Part shown: piece after piece, positions 45,727 to 56,449 of the stretch
Layout of the letters: each line of letters starts with the position of its first letter
Position numbering within the stretch: position 1 is the first letter of the stretch
From: Marsupella aquatica
Taxonomy: Eukaryota > Marchantiophyta
Length of the DNA stretch: 64,000 nt
Assembly: GCA_973895155.1 (NCBI GenBank)
Contig: OZ316899.1
Location: forward strand, 10,664,001-10,728,000
Reading direction: 5' to 3'
The notes under the pieces: model-generated
What the model was told of the DNA's origin: nothing
The model's input: the letters and a program-made list of their open reading frames with translations, nothing else
Databases searched by the model: none
Position numbers and translations under genes: made by a program

Positions 45727-48700
45727 TTATTTCATTCCAGATTTAAAACCATACATTGCAGAATTTGCATACTGCCAATGTTGAGTATTCTCACCAAACC
45801 CTGGATCTCGTTCCCATGTCTTAGTGGACATGAAACAATTTAGATACCGCGCACTCTCAGTCACATCAAGTTTACTAGAGTGTTTAGGCCTCCACCATTC
45901 AACTGGGAACATTGGAGCGTACTGTCGAGGCAGAGAAGGGTTTGTTGAAGATGTAGTTGGGACTTCATGCTTTGGGTCCACCAAACCCAAAGCTCTCACC
46001 AACCAGAAATGACCTCCACCATTTTTATTCTCCCAGTCATCCTCGGGTCGAAGAAATACAAAGTTTCCTTCACAAATATCTTGTAAAGGAATCCATCGTC
46101 CTTGTTCTCTCTCAGCTCGAGATCCAACAAATGGTGCTGCTTGATCTTCCATCTCTTCCAAGACCTCATTTTGAAGAGCCGTCATCTCTGCATTCTCCTC
46201 ATCTTCACTTGGAGGACCACTTTGTTCCGGTTGGTTGACCTTGTAACCAGTGTCGTGGTTAGTCTTAGGCCAAAATCTGTTTTCCAAGGGAAATTGAGTA
46301 CTTCCCTCCCCTTCTAGTGCGAGCCCATTTGTCAACAACTCCACAATTCTCTCCCAATATTTCACAAGAGGAAATCTTTCCTTATATGCTATAGATGTCT
46401 CATCAGTGCAACTCCTTCTCAAAAAATCAAGGTACTTGTTAAGAAATGGGATAATCTCTTCAGATTTTTTGTGTATCTCTCCAATGGATTTAGCTAAGGG
46501 CTCTCCACTTGGTAAAAGAAGAGAATTTGTTGTCAGATCTGTTGCCCAAATGCACCTTCCACCAACTGGAGCCCAAGCTTGCTTTACATGGGACTTATAC
46601 TGAAATATTGGTACATTATCTCTCATAGAGAAAAGAAATGATACAGGTTTTGAGTGACCTTGAATATCTTTCACCTTGAAAGTTTGAAGATATTCTTTGT
46701 AAGATGCAACTTCTTGTATCAATCTGGGAACTGGATGAATGCTCTCGCATTCCCATACCTCTGCCATAAGAGCAAGGAGGGTTGCAACTTCTTTGTGCTG
46801 AACTTGATATGATACCTTTGAAAAGAGTGCATCAACATCTTCATGCGTATGACCAACCATTAGAAAAGACATTTGAACAGTTTCAAATACTCCTCTACTC
46901 ACAAGCTCGCTACAAAATGCCATGACAGTCTGGTTTTTGTTGTCCTTTGCTGAATTATCCATCTGCAATGTTAGGTGCCTTGGCAAGGGCTTGAACGATG
47001 GACTGCCTTGCTCTCCTTGCATGTCTTCTCCATCATCCTCATCTTGCTGGTTTGGGACGGTCTCAGTCCGACTCTCAGCTCCATCTTCAGAACCAATATA
47101 CCTATTCACCGGTATATTCTTTGGTTCCAAATAACCCGTCAAAAATGCTTCAAAGTCAAGTAGGGCTTGAAAGAAAGGTCTGTGAGGTTCCCAATGAAGG
47201 CCATCCAACATGTCACCTGTCTTGTCTCCATTGTACTCTTCAAGGTCTCGAAGACACTTAGCCAAGGATGTCACCGTGAAATTGGCATCTCCTGGCCAAA
47301 GGCCAGTGACACTAAAGTGTGCATAAACTCTTGGATCCCTCCCGTGGGTCAACATCCCTGTGAGAGCAATAGGTAGCGGCATTCCATGACCCGAAAGAGA
47401 TTTAGGAGTACTAACCATTTTTGGAATCCATGTCTTTGCTTGATCCATCTTGTCGTGAATAATGCAAAGATATTCTCCTGGGTGTTGTTTGGCCATCACT
47501 CGCTGAGCGTAGTAAACATATCTACGTGACATTTGCTCACGAAGATGTTGCGCTCGTTTTTCTTCAATTTCAGCACGTTCTTTTTTCCTTCTTTCTCGCA
47601 TCAAACTGTCTTTGTATTCACAACAAAGAGTACACTTGGCAAATGCACCATCTTTATGAAAACTGAAGTTTGCAAATGAGTTACTCCAGATCTTGTAGAG
47701 AGTATTCTCTGTGACAGGAGGAAGCCCTTCTTCCTTCATCTTTGTTCTCACATCTTCCAGAATCTCTAGCTTTTTGTAACACGCCGGAAGACGGTACTCA
47801 ATAGAGTCTGTCCCATGTGCCCCTCCATAAGGCATATGAGGCATGGGCTCTGCATTTTGAGTCAAAAAAGCCTCCAACAGAGCTCGTGCATGCAAGGTAT
47901 TTGCCCTTGTTTTCATCAAGCCCGTATTGCCATGGAACCCAATTTTGCAACCCTCCACATATCTCCTTTTGTAATCATAATATTTGGTGTGGCTAAAACT
48001 GTGGATAATTGCAAATGCATGTCTGCATACGACCATACCCTTAAGAACATGGTGTCCCTTATCACGAACATCATCCTCTCTATAGTGAAAGAGGTTGAAA
48101 ATGTGTGACGTTTTTGACTCGCTTGACATCCCATGAAATTCCATCCTAATATCTTCGATGTTTTCCCTTGGCATAATGAGACAACATTTTTGCTTGCAAC
48201 AATTTTCTCTTTTCACGTCATCAATTGACGCCTCTGTTGTTTTTGAAATTGCCTTGGTTTCCAACAACCTCCTCTTCTTTTCATTTGGATCTACTTGATT
48301 CCTCTTGTTAAAATTGTAGGGCCTTGAACGCAGTACTCCTCTATCACTTACATCCGCATTGAGTTCATCCCTATCCATTGAGTCCATCCTTTCAGAACCT
48401 TCCACCAAAATGTCTGACAAAAATTTTCCATTTGCAACTAGTTTTGTTGAATCAATCCGCCATCGAATCAAACTCACTACTCCCTTGTGGATGTTGGGAA
48501 AGTATTGTGCTGCCACGACATCTTTCACAGCAATCCCAACATGGTCATCACCAAGAATTTCATCATCAACTGCCGCCGTCACTTGAGGGACAGTGATCGT
48601 TCCCGTGGCAACCATTTTGGTTCGATCCAAACCAGTGTAGAGTTCAACCAACTCTGACATCCAGTTTGCCCGATGAAAATAGTCACACTTAGTGTCTGTG

Positions 48701-49425
48701 GTGTTTGCCGAACAAGACTGTGAAACAAAATCCGCCTTGTCCTTCTGCTTCTTAGAGGAAGATTTGTTGCTCCCATCGATGTCAACATTCCATACTTTAT
48801 TGTGGACGTCAGCCACATCCCATAGAACCCAGGAGCCCTTTGCCTCTTCAATTGTTGCAGCTCCACCATGTGCATAAGGTAAAGTCTTACTACCATGAAT
48901 CGCATCTGTGATTTTTACACTAACCCGAGACTCACCGAGTAATATGTTATGACATCTCTCCATTGGATCAGTCTTGAAAACAACTCCAAAGGCCACACAA
49001 TGGCCAGAGATAAACATTTCAACCTCATCACCTGGCCTTAGGGTGGTCGAAGCATCCTCCTGTACATTTGCAGAATTATGGATGTTGTTATCTTTTCGAG
49101 TCGAACAACTACCAATACTGATGCGTTTTTGAGTAATCTTATCCGCAGATCGATATGCACATGACATATCCCAAATGACACATGAGTCAATGGCATCATG
49201 AAGATTTTCCGCCCTAGGCATTGGAAAAGGGAGCTTCCTGGTCTCACCAAAGGCCTTCTCAATGAGAACCCCAATTCGATTCTCTCCCAGCACAATATTT
49301 TGAACACTCTCTTGCGGATCTGTCTTTTGAACTGTCCCATTTCCAACGTCGTAACCATCCATTGTCAAGGTCACATCATCGCCCCTAGAAAACCTTTGAG
49401 ACATCCTTTTCCTATTATCCTGCAC
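45727..49425 (-). CDS. putative transposase with DUF7869-type core and DUF8039-like N-terminal repeats
   Basis: A fully open 1,232-codon frame. The N-terminus has two clear and perhaps a third copy of a domain with GDDVTLTMDGYDVGNGTV and GDEVEMFISGHCVAFGVVF, each followed by an LGE.R..V strand, resembling DUF8039 of plant transposon proteins. Then come a Cys/His segment (KCTLCCEYKDSL, about residue 595) and the DUF7869-like core: IIHDKMDQAK (about 655), LTLQMDNSAKDNKNQ (about 820), VGHTHEDVDALFSK (about 858). The three acidic clusters could be an RNase-H-fold DDE/D triad (inference). The first codon is GTG, and GTGCAG looks like a splice acceptor with coding starting at 49419; the first ATG is at 49404. 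Confidence 0.8.
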   Translation of the reverse strand: MQDNRKRMSQRFSRGDDVTLTMDGYDVGNGTVQKTDPQESVQNIVLGENRIGVLIEKAFGETRKLPFPMPRAENLHDAIDSCVIWDMSCAYRSADKITQKRISIGSCSTRKDNNIHNSANVQEDASTTLRPGDEVEMFISGHCVAFGVVFKTDPMERCHNILLGESRVSVKITDAIHGSKTLPYAHGGAATIEEAKGSWVLWDVADVHNKVWNVDIDGSNKSSSKKQKDKADFVSQSCSANTTDTKCDYFHRANWMSELVELYTGLDRTKMVATGTITVPQVTAAVDDEILGDDHVGIAVKDVVAAQYFPNIHKGVVSLIRWRIDSTKLVANGKFLSDILVEGSERMDSMDRDELNADVSDRGVLRSRPYNFNKRNQVDPNEKKRRLLETKAISKTTEASIDDVKRENCCKQKCCLIMPRENIEDIRMEFHGMSSESKTSHIFNLFHYREDDVRDKGHHVLKGMVVCRHAFAIIHSFSHTKYYDYKRRYVEGCKIGFHGNTGLMKTRANTLHARALLEAFLTQNAEPMPHMPYGGAHGTDSIEYRLPACYKKLEILEDVRTKMKEEGLPPVTENTLYKIWSNSFANFSFHKDGAFAKCTLCCEYKDSLMRERRKKERAEIEEKRAQHLREQMSRRYVYYAQRVMAKQHPGEYLCIIHDKMDQAKTWIPKMVSTPKSLSGHGMPLPIALTGMLTHGRDPRVYAHFSVTGLWPGDANFTVTSLAKCLRDLEEYNGDKTGDMLDGLHWEPHRPFFQALLDFEAFLTGYLEPKNIPVNRYIGSEDGAESRTETVPNQQDEDDGEDMQGEQGSPSFKPLPRHLTLQMDNSAKDNKNQTVMAFCSELVSRGVFETVQMSFLMVGHTHEDVDALFSKVSYQVQHKEVATLLALMAEVWECESIHPVPRLIQEVASYKEYLQTFKVKDIQGHSKPVSFLFSMRDNVPIFQYKSHVKQAWAPVGGRCIWATDLTTNSLLLPSGEPLAKSIGEIHKKSEEIIPFLNKYLDFLRRSCTDETSIAYKERFPLVKYWERIVELLTNGLALEGEGSTQFPLENRFWPKTNHDTGYKVNQPEQSGPPSEDEENAEMTALQNEVLEEMEDQAAPFVGSRAEREQGRWIPLQDICEGNFVFLRPEDDWENKNGGGHFWLVRALGLVDPKHEVPTTSSTNPSLPRQYAPMFPVEWWRPKHSSKLDVTESARYLNCFMSTKTWERDPGFGENTQHWQYANSAMYGFKSGMK

Positions 49426-49463
49426 ACTGAAAAAAATGGATTAAAACCAAAGTCATGCAAATT

Positions 49464-50260
49464 TTGATTCAGACTGCGATCCTCAAAGTCTGGATTTGGA
49501 CTACGATCCTTCAATTCCGGATTTGGACCGGGACCATCCAAGTCCGGATTTGGACTACGATCCTCTGATTCTGGATTTGGACTAGGACCATCCGAGTCCG
49601 GATTTTGACCGGGACCATCCAAGTCCGGATTTGGACTGCAATCCTCCGAGTCTAGATTTGGACTATGATCCTCCGATTATGGATTTGGACTGGGACCATC
49701 CGAGTCCGGATTTGGACTGGAATCCTCCGAGTCTGGATTTGGAGTACGATCCTCCGATTCTGGATTTGGACTGGGACCATCCTAGTCTGGATTTGGACTG
49801 GGACCATCCTAGTCCAAAGTTGGACTAGGACCATCCCAATCCAAACTTGGACTCGGACCATCCCAATCCAAACTAGGACTTGGACCATCCAAGTCCAAAC
49901 TTGGACTCGGACCATCCCAATCCAAAGTTGGACTCGCACCATCCTAATCCAAACTTGGACTCGGACCATCCCAATCCAAAGTTGGACTTGAACCATCCTA
50001 ATCCAAACTTGGACTCGGACCATCCCAATCCAAACTAGGACTTGGACCATCCAAGTCCAAACTTGGACTCGGACCATCCCAATCCAAACTAGGACTTGGA
50101 CCATCCAAGTTTAAACTTGGACTCGGACCATCCCAATCCGAACTTGGACTCAGATGATCCTAATCCAAACATGGACTCGGATGATCCCAATCCAAAGTTG
50201 GACTCGGATGATCCTAGTCCACATCCGAATCCAAACTTGGACTAGGACCATCCTAGACCA
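49464..50260 (-). repeat. 27-bp palindromic minisatellite, array 1 (about 29 units)
   Basis: Each unit is an 11-nt arm TTGGACTCGGA, loop CCA, matching arm TCCGAGTCCAA and 2 nt. Arms vary (CCC, CTA, CGA) but mostly in compensating pairs. The period is a multiple of three, so long spurious frames appear on both strands. It lies between the divergent transposase and methyltransferase genes, probably in the first intron of the transposase gene. Confidence 0.9.
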
Positions 50261-51315
50261 ACCCATAATGTAACGGGAGATAAACTTCAAACATTTTAAG
50301 CTAAGAAAATTCCAAATTTAGGAAGACTCCGTATTTTACGGATCTCCCTATATGGTGTAGCCTAAAGTTTGCGTGGTCTTAAGGTAGACCCTAATGTCTA
50401 CATACAGTTTCATGAAATAATGAAACCTAGCCTTATATTTGAATGCATTAACCTTATACTCACCTTAGTATTAAGATCTGGTAGAATATGAATATCACAT
50501 CCAAGGGGGATACATTGTTGTCTGTAGATTGGTAAAAACTTTCCCAAAACCCTGAAATACAAGCTATATGCCACTAAATCTTGGGAGTAAAAAACAAACT
50601 GAACCCTAAACCACACATGTCTGTAAAAGATAAACTGAGAGGACCCCAAAAGTCAAGAAGCTGGCTAAGCTGACCCATTGAAGGTAAGTGGCTCAATACA
50701 TAACACTTTAAGAGAAACTCCGGATTACATGGAGCTTAGATTTGGGAAACTAGAACAAGAATGAGCTCCGAAGTGGGCGTCTCCCGAAATATACCCTTTG
50801 CTCGAGTCGGCTCAAACGGAAATCGCGTGAAGATAAGGGTTGAGTACCCCTTCACCTTAGCTTGCGGCACACCTTATCTTCACGAGCTTAATTGCACGGG
50901 GACTACCGTGCAAGGCTGTTAGGTAGGCAGGACATCAAGGAAGGAGGCCCGTATGCAGGGTGCGGGCAACGGGCCGTACGCAGGAGCAGGCCGTACGCAC
51001 TATCAGGCCGTACGTAGGAGAAGGAGGCAACCGGCCGTACGCAGGCCGGGGTGAGGCAGGAGGGGGTAAAGGGACAAAGAGGTCCAGCCAGGACCTCATT
51101 CTCATTCTCACTCTTTCGCTCCTCACTCTGCTCACGCTCTCCACTCTCCGCCTCCGCTCTCTACTCTTTGCCTCCACTCGCTCGCTCTCCTCGCTCTTTG
51201 CTCTCCGCTCTCTCTCCGCCTCCGCCTGCTTCCGCCTCCACCTCCATTCTTTTTCATTGCCCTAAATCGGACGCCTGCTAAGAAGCCACGTGTCACTCTG
51301 CCACATGTCAGAAAG
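50261..51315. promoter_or_regulatory. shared upstream region of two divergent genes
   Basis: On minus, CTAAG followed by GTGAGT at about 50463 is a good splice donor and could end a first exon of the transposase gene. A perfect 13-bp inverted repeat CGTGAAGATAAGG lies at 50826-50838/50872-50884. Four GGCCGTACG words occur at 50960-51045. 51100-51250 is a CT-rich tract of the type seen in plant 5' leaders, just before the methyltransferase ATG. No clear TATA box was found. Confidence 0.4.
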
Positions 51316-51442
51316 ATGGAAGCGAATCGCGTCCTTGTGAAGTCCTCCGTGGAAGCAACAGAGGAGTTTGACCTCTCCTCTATGAGCGATAGTGTAGAAC
51401 TGGCACTTGAAGACTCCAGACAATTTCAATCAAGAATCCCTA

Positions 51443-51881
51443 GTAAGTATCCATCACCTATCCTCCCTAAGTCTTAGAGGACTGGGACCATCCGAGTCCA
51501 AAGTTGGACTCGGATGATCCCAATCCAAACTTGGACTCGGACCATCCCAATCCGAACTTGGACTCAGATGATCCTAATCCAAACATGGACTCGGATGATC
51601 CCAATCCAAAGTTGGACTCGGATGATCCCAGTCCAAAGTTGGACTCGGATGATCCCAATCCGAACTTGGACTCAGATGATCCTAATTCAAACGTGGACTC
51701 GGATGATCCCAATCCAAACTTGGACTCGGATGATCCTAATCCATCCAGGAGATTGAATCTCGATTGTAGGAGCAAGTCTAAAACCATCTCAAGTTGGACT
51801 AGGACCATCCTAATCCAACAAGAGTTATTCAAATGTTTTAAACTTAATAAGTCTAACATGGATGACGTTTTTATGATGCAG
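51443..51881 (+). other. intron 1 of the methyltransferase gene, filled by minisatellite array 2
   Basis: About ten 27-bp units at 51479-51752 and one isolated hairpin unit at 51793-51819 lie between GTAAGT and TGATGCAG. The unit is the same as array 1. Confidence 0.75.
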
Positions 51882-53572
51882 GGAGCGATCTTGTTGGTTT
51901 CAAACCCGCGATTGCACCGACCGACTGCCGGGACGGATTCTTACTAGATGAGAGATCCCCAGGCTTCCGATGGGGGCTTGAGTTCTCAAGAACCCCGCTT
52001 AATAATGAAGTGCCATCAAGCACGATTGAACCTATTTTGACCTTAAAGTCCAGAGCAAATGATAGCCTGACTTTGGTTTGCGGACCTGTGGTCTCTGTTG
52101 GCATTGGAGGGAGAGGGATGAATTCGGTCATTCTGGAGATGCACGATAGGCCATGCTGGGTTAAAGTTAACCTTATGTCAAAGGCATACTCCTCAGAATT
52201 CAATGTCGAATGGCACGCAAGTGGTGAATTGAGCGTTTTGTCAATGGGATTTTTTCCAAAGACATATGACACAAAGAAGTTGGTCATCGGGGTAACTGGT
52301 ATGCTTCCAGTCGACATTATGTATGGGTTTCAATATTTGAAACTCAACATGATGAAGCACCAAGGCAATTTCTCTTTTGCAACTACTTGGACGTTAAGCA
52401 ATTTACTTGAGAAAGTTGGATTGTTATCGTTGGAGTCAGAGGAGCCTGGTGTTTTAATTGATAAGGATGTTGCATTTGATCCCAACTTTGATTTAGTCAA
52501 AGCAAAGCAATGGATAGAATCTTTGTCAAAGACGAGAAACCTTCCAACGGTGAATACAAACCCTGTGCCCGAGAAGGCGCCAGAGAAAGCTCCAGAACCT
52601 ACAACAGAGACCGCGGGAACTACAGCAGCAACCTCTCAAAGAGCAGTGGGAAAACAAAAACAAAGCCAAAGGAAACCTCCGGTTGAAAAGAAACTTCCAG
52701 TTGAGAAGCCGGTTGAGAAGCCGAGTACGAGAAGCCGAGTTCAGAAGCCAGTTGAGAAGCCGAGTACGAGAAGCCAAGTTGAGAAGCCAGTTGAGAAGAA
52801 ACGTCCGGTTGAGAAGCCAAGTGCAAGTGAAAAGAGGCCAAGACAAAAGAAGAAACAGAAAATTGACAATGCCATCATGGATGACACTACAGAAAACCTG
52901 ACAGTGCATTCACAAGATATGGACGAGCAGTTGGACGCTCCTGAGGAGAAGAAGGTCTTAGAAGGTAATGAGGTACTGCAACAAATGGAGCAATATTATA
53001 CGTTTGGGATCAATTCGATATTTTCTATTCCCGTAGAGAGTATTTTCCCTGCGTCGGCAAGACTCTGTTACAGAATGTTGAATGCAGACCATGTAAAGGA
53101 GGTGGCCAATTCCATGATAAGAAATCCGGGGCATGAACCACACATAGCAGACTTGATTCCTTACACTACAAAACATAGAAACCTAATGCAATATGACAAC
53201 ACGGAATCAGATAGGAGGGACTTTGTAGCAGCCGTGAAAAAGGGGGAGGTTCAATTCCTTGCCATTAGCGGTCAACATTCGGCCAGAGCAGCCAGATGGA
53301 TTCGAGAATGGGCAAACAAGGATGCCAAGCTAACAGCATTGGCAAAAAAGCTGGAATTTCGAAAGTCAAGAATATTATCTCATCGAACACCATCGTCAAT
53401 ATTAGTTGAGCATTCAATGCGATCTAATGCTATCAATAGCACGATGGTGTTTCAGTCATGCTTCAAAGATACAGTCGTTCATGCTAGGCGGCAATTTGTG
53501 GAATGTGGAAAACCTAGCCGGCCAAAACATGGGGACAACAAAACAAACGCTCAAGACAATCAAAAATTTCAG

Positions 53573-54076
53573 GTACGAAGTGTTACTGCTTGATTGGTAC
53601 AATACCGTAGACTCTCCATGTGTGATTACAATTGAGATGGTAGTCTTTGACCACAAAGCTTCAAGTTTGCTTTGGATTGAGATGGTCCGAGTCCAAATGG
53701 ATACATTCACATTCAGTAGAATATTTCCACTGATATCGTCTAGTTTTGTGTTGGACTGGGATGGTCCCAGTCTAAATGGATTCATGCACATTCAATAGAC
53801 TATTTCCACTGATATTGTCTAGTTTTGTGTTGGACTGGGATGGTCCCAGTCCAAATGGATTCATGCACATTCAGTAGAATATTTCTCCACTGATACCGTC
53901 TAGTTTTGTTTTGGATTGGGATGGTCCTAGTCCAAACTAAATCATGCACATTCAATATAATATTTCCACTGATACTGTCTAGTTCTGTGTTGGACTGGGA
54001 TGGTCTGAGTCCGCACCTGAGTGCTTTCAAACAATTGAGTTATGGAGAACTAACAGACTTTCCTTTGCAATTGTAG
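53573..54076 (+). repeat. intron 2 of the methyltransferase gene with a 79-bp tandem repeat carrying the same hairpin
   Basis: Five hairpins of type TTGGACTGGGA-TGG-TCCCAGTCCAA start at 53672, 53751, 53830, 53911 and 53990, a period of 79-81 bp. Between them is a shared spacer (ATGGATTCATGCACATTCAG...). The hairpin is the minisatellite unit read on the other strand (loop TGG instead of CCA). Confidence 0.8.
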
Positions 54077-56449
54077 GATTGGTTGGCTCTTGCAAGAATG
54101 ACCATGGGAAGGAAAGATTGTCGTAATGTCTACTGGTTACTATTTGCCGACAATGCTCTTTTTGATTTATGGAGTTTGGTATGCCAATTGTGGTTGGATG
54201 GGAAACTTCCCGATGGAGCTGGTGTAGAAGGAAATGAGAAGTCTGAAAAAGCAATTACTGTTGCCATGTTTCGTTGTTTTGATGGTGAGTTGATCTCACA
54301 ACGAGACATCACAAGAATACTGACGCGGGTGAAGTCAGGAAAGGTATTGCTAAAGAAAGATGCCTCTAATAAATCAGACATGCCATCTATAGAGGAGTTG
54401 GCCAAAGATGTGAAGATCGTGCGGAAACTCAAGTCCCTTATTGAAGACTACTATTGCACCAAGGATGCGGTGAATTTCCCGACAAATACTAATTGGGGGA
54501 AAGTAGTTGAGGTTCTTCCTACGCTAGCAATTGATTCAGAGTTCACCAGGTGTCGAAGAGCCGCTGGCGAGGTCTATCTTGCCAACCTTTTAAAGCCAAA
54601 TCATACGCGGGAGAGCGCAATCTTGCCGACGGCATTGGTATTCCGCCTAGATGATATATACTGCCAGAGATTTGGCGGAGGATCACGTTCTCGGACCCTA
54701 CCATGGGTTACATTTTTTAGCGACAATCTCATGAAGACCATTGATCCAGAGTCATTGCAAGAAGCTCCTCCGACCTGCCCTCTTGCCATTGTTGATTTTA
54801 GCCGGCTTCCGCAAAAATAGTGGACTGAAGCAGAGATTCTTGTTCTCTTTGAATACATTGTGGAGCTTCCACAAAATCCCACGATTGTGGTGACGATAAC
54901 AGTTCATCCTGGACAACTTGCACTGAATGTCCATGGTGCCCTTCGTAAATTGGGACAAGAGAAAGCTTTGACCATTCACATTGAGTATGGGAGTTATTCC
55001 CGAGATGATCAACCGCACCCTCATGACTCATGTTGGGGTGGAGGGATTGAAGAAGTTATCTTTGCAGGGATTTCTCGAGATGAAGACGTCAATTGGAATG
55101 AAGTTTTCAAGCCCAACTATCCAAAGCCAAAATTCTTGTATACTTCAAAGGATGTTGATTATGAAGTATGAAAGATCGACAAGGGAAAGGGGAAAGCTAA
55201 GGAATCAGATGAGGGGACACAAAACGACGACCTAAAAGTGGTTTTGGACCCGGAAGAGGCCGTCAAGATTATGAATATGGCCCCTCGATTTGAGACAGTT
55301 GGTAGTCGCGGAGGATGGGTTAATCCTCATGCCAAACCCACGCGGATGATCCGAAGAATTATTGAATCCTTATCAGAACCGGGAGATTTGGTTCTAGATT
55401 TTTTCTCCGGTGGCCAAGTCATGAAGACATCATTTTTTTGCGATAGGGAATGCTTTGTTTATTGTGACTCTCAGTCCGAGAGGCATTTTGTGGAAGCTTT
55501 TGCTTCCTACCTTTGCGAGAGAGTTCCCTCACTTAAAGCCCATTGTGAATCACTTGCTGAAAATTCTTGACAATGGGCTACCACTATTGCGGCTGTAGCT
55601 GTCGCTGTTGAATCCGACGGTTCTGAGTCTGAAGATGTTGCTGACAAAGTGGCTAAAGGCGTAGAGGCATCAGAGGAGGCATATGTCAAGAATTTGGATG
55701 ACCGTGTTGGTCAAGGTGAGCCTTACGATGTAGATGATGATATTGGACTTGCACCAAACCGTTCATCTGGTTTAGATGACATCCCTCCGGGGCCCAATGA
55801 AGTTCAAGTTGATGATAACTTGGACAAGGATGATCCCAATCCAACAACGCCGGGAGGACAGATGGAGCAACTGGAAGGAGCAAGGGTTGATATGTTTGAT
55901 CATCTTTCTTCAACCAATCTGATCAACGAAGGCGCAACGAGGCTTGGAGATTCAAATGAAGCTGAAACTAACGAATTGACTCGTGGGGAAGCCGGCGGAT
56001 TGCCTGACATTCCCATCAATCCAGGAGGAAATGCATCAACGGCTGCTGACAACCAGGCAGGTGCTTCAACTTGTCCTGACACACTCTTTTCAGCTTCTGA
56101 TGACAAATTGGTGTTCGTTCGTTCACACTCGAGGAGTCCTGTTGTCCTTCCGTTCTCAAAAAAGAAAGGGAATAGAGTTGGATCAACTGGATGGAGGTCA
56201 TTGGAACGCGACGCACGATGTTACGTGTGGAAAAGTGGGCCAAATCGAGGCCAAGAAATATCATTGGAAGCTGCTCCTTCAATTCTCAATAAGGAGGAGT
56301 ATAAGAGGGGAGAATTGGGGTTCATAACTCCTGTTTGGACTTCTCCTTATTGGGTAGAACAAAGTACTTCAGATGTCAATTTTGAAATCCAACAGGAGCT
56401 TGGTGCTGACATGATTATTGATGAATACGGATCTCTTATTTCGGAATGA

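Larger units (their letters stand above)
51316..56449 (+). pseudogene. spliced ParB-like plus beta-class DNA methyltransferase gene with three in-frame stops
   Basis: Exon 1 51316-51442 (ATG; donor CTA/GTAAGT), exon 2 51882-53572 (acceptor TGCAG, donor CAG/GTACG), exon 3 54077-56449 (acceptor TTGTAG). Phases match at both joints. Exon 2 has an N-terminal region starting SDLVGFKPAI, a basic PVEKPSTRS repeat linker (52680-52860) and a ParB-like domain (SIPVESIFPASARLCYRML, then AISGQHSARAARW). Exon 3 holds a methylase with C-terminal NPHAKPTRMIRRI and GDLVLDFFSGG, motif X/I of the beta class. Motif IV is uncertain (AIVDFSRLP). Stops TAG 54818, TGA 55169 and TGA 55568 interrupt one otherwise continuous frame; each fits a C-to-T or G-to-A change. 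Recent decay is likelier than readthrough. Confidence 0.75.

Noticed and set aside
49652-50104. Long open frames on both strands across the minisatellite
   Set aside because: The 27-bp period is a multiple of three, so frames without stops arise automatically; translated text is pure repeat.
49464-50260. CRISPR-like array
   Set aside because: Units are contiguous with no unique spacers, and the context is a plant nuclear transposon.
51504-51947. 147-codon frame with DSDDPNPNL repeats
   Set aside because: It lies in the predicted intron, made of array 2 plus exon 2 sequence read in a wrong frame.
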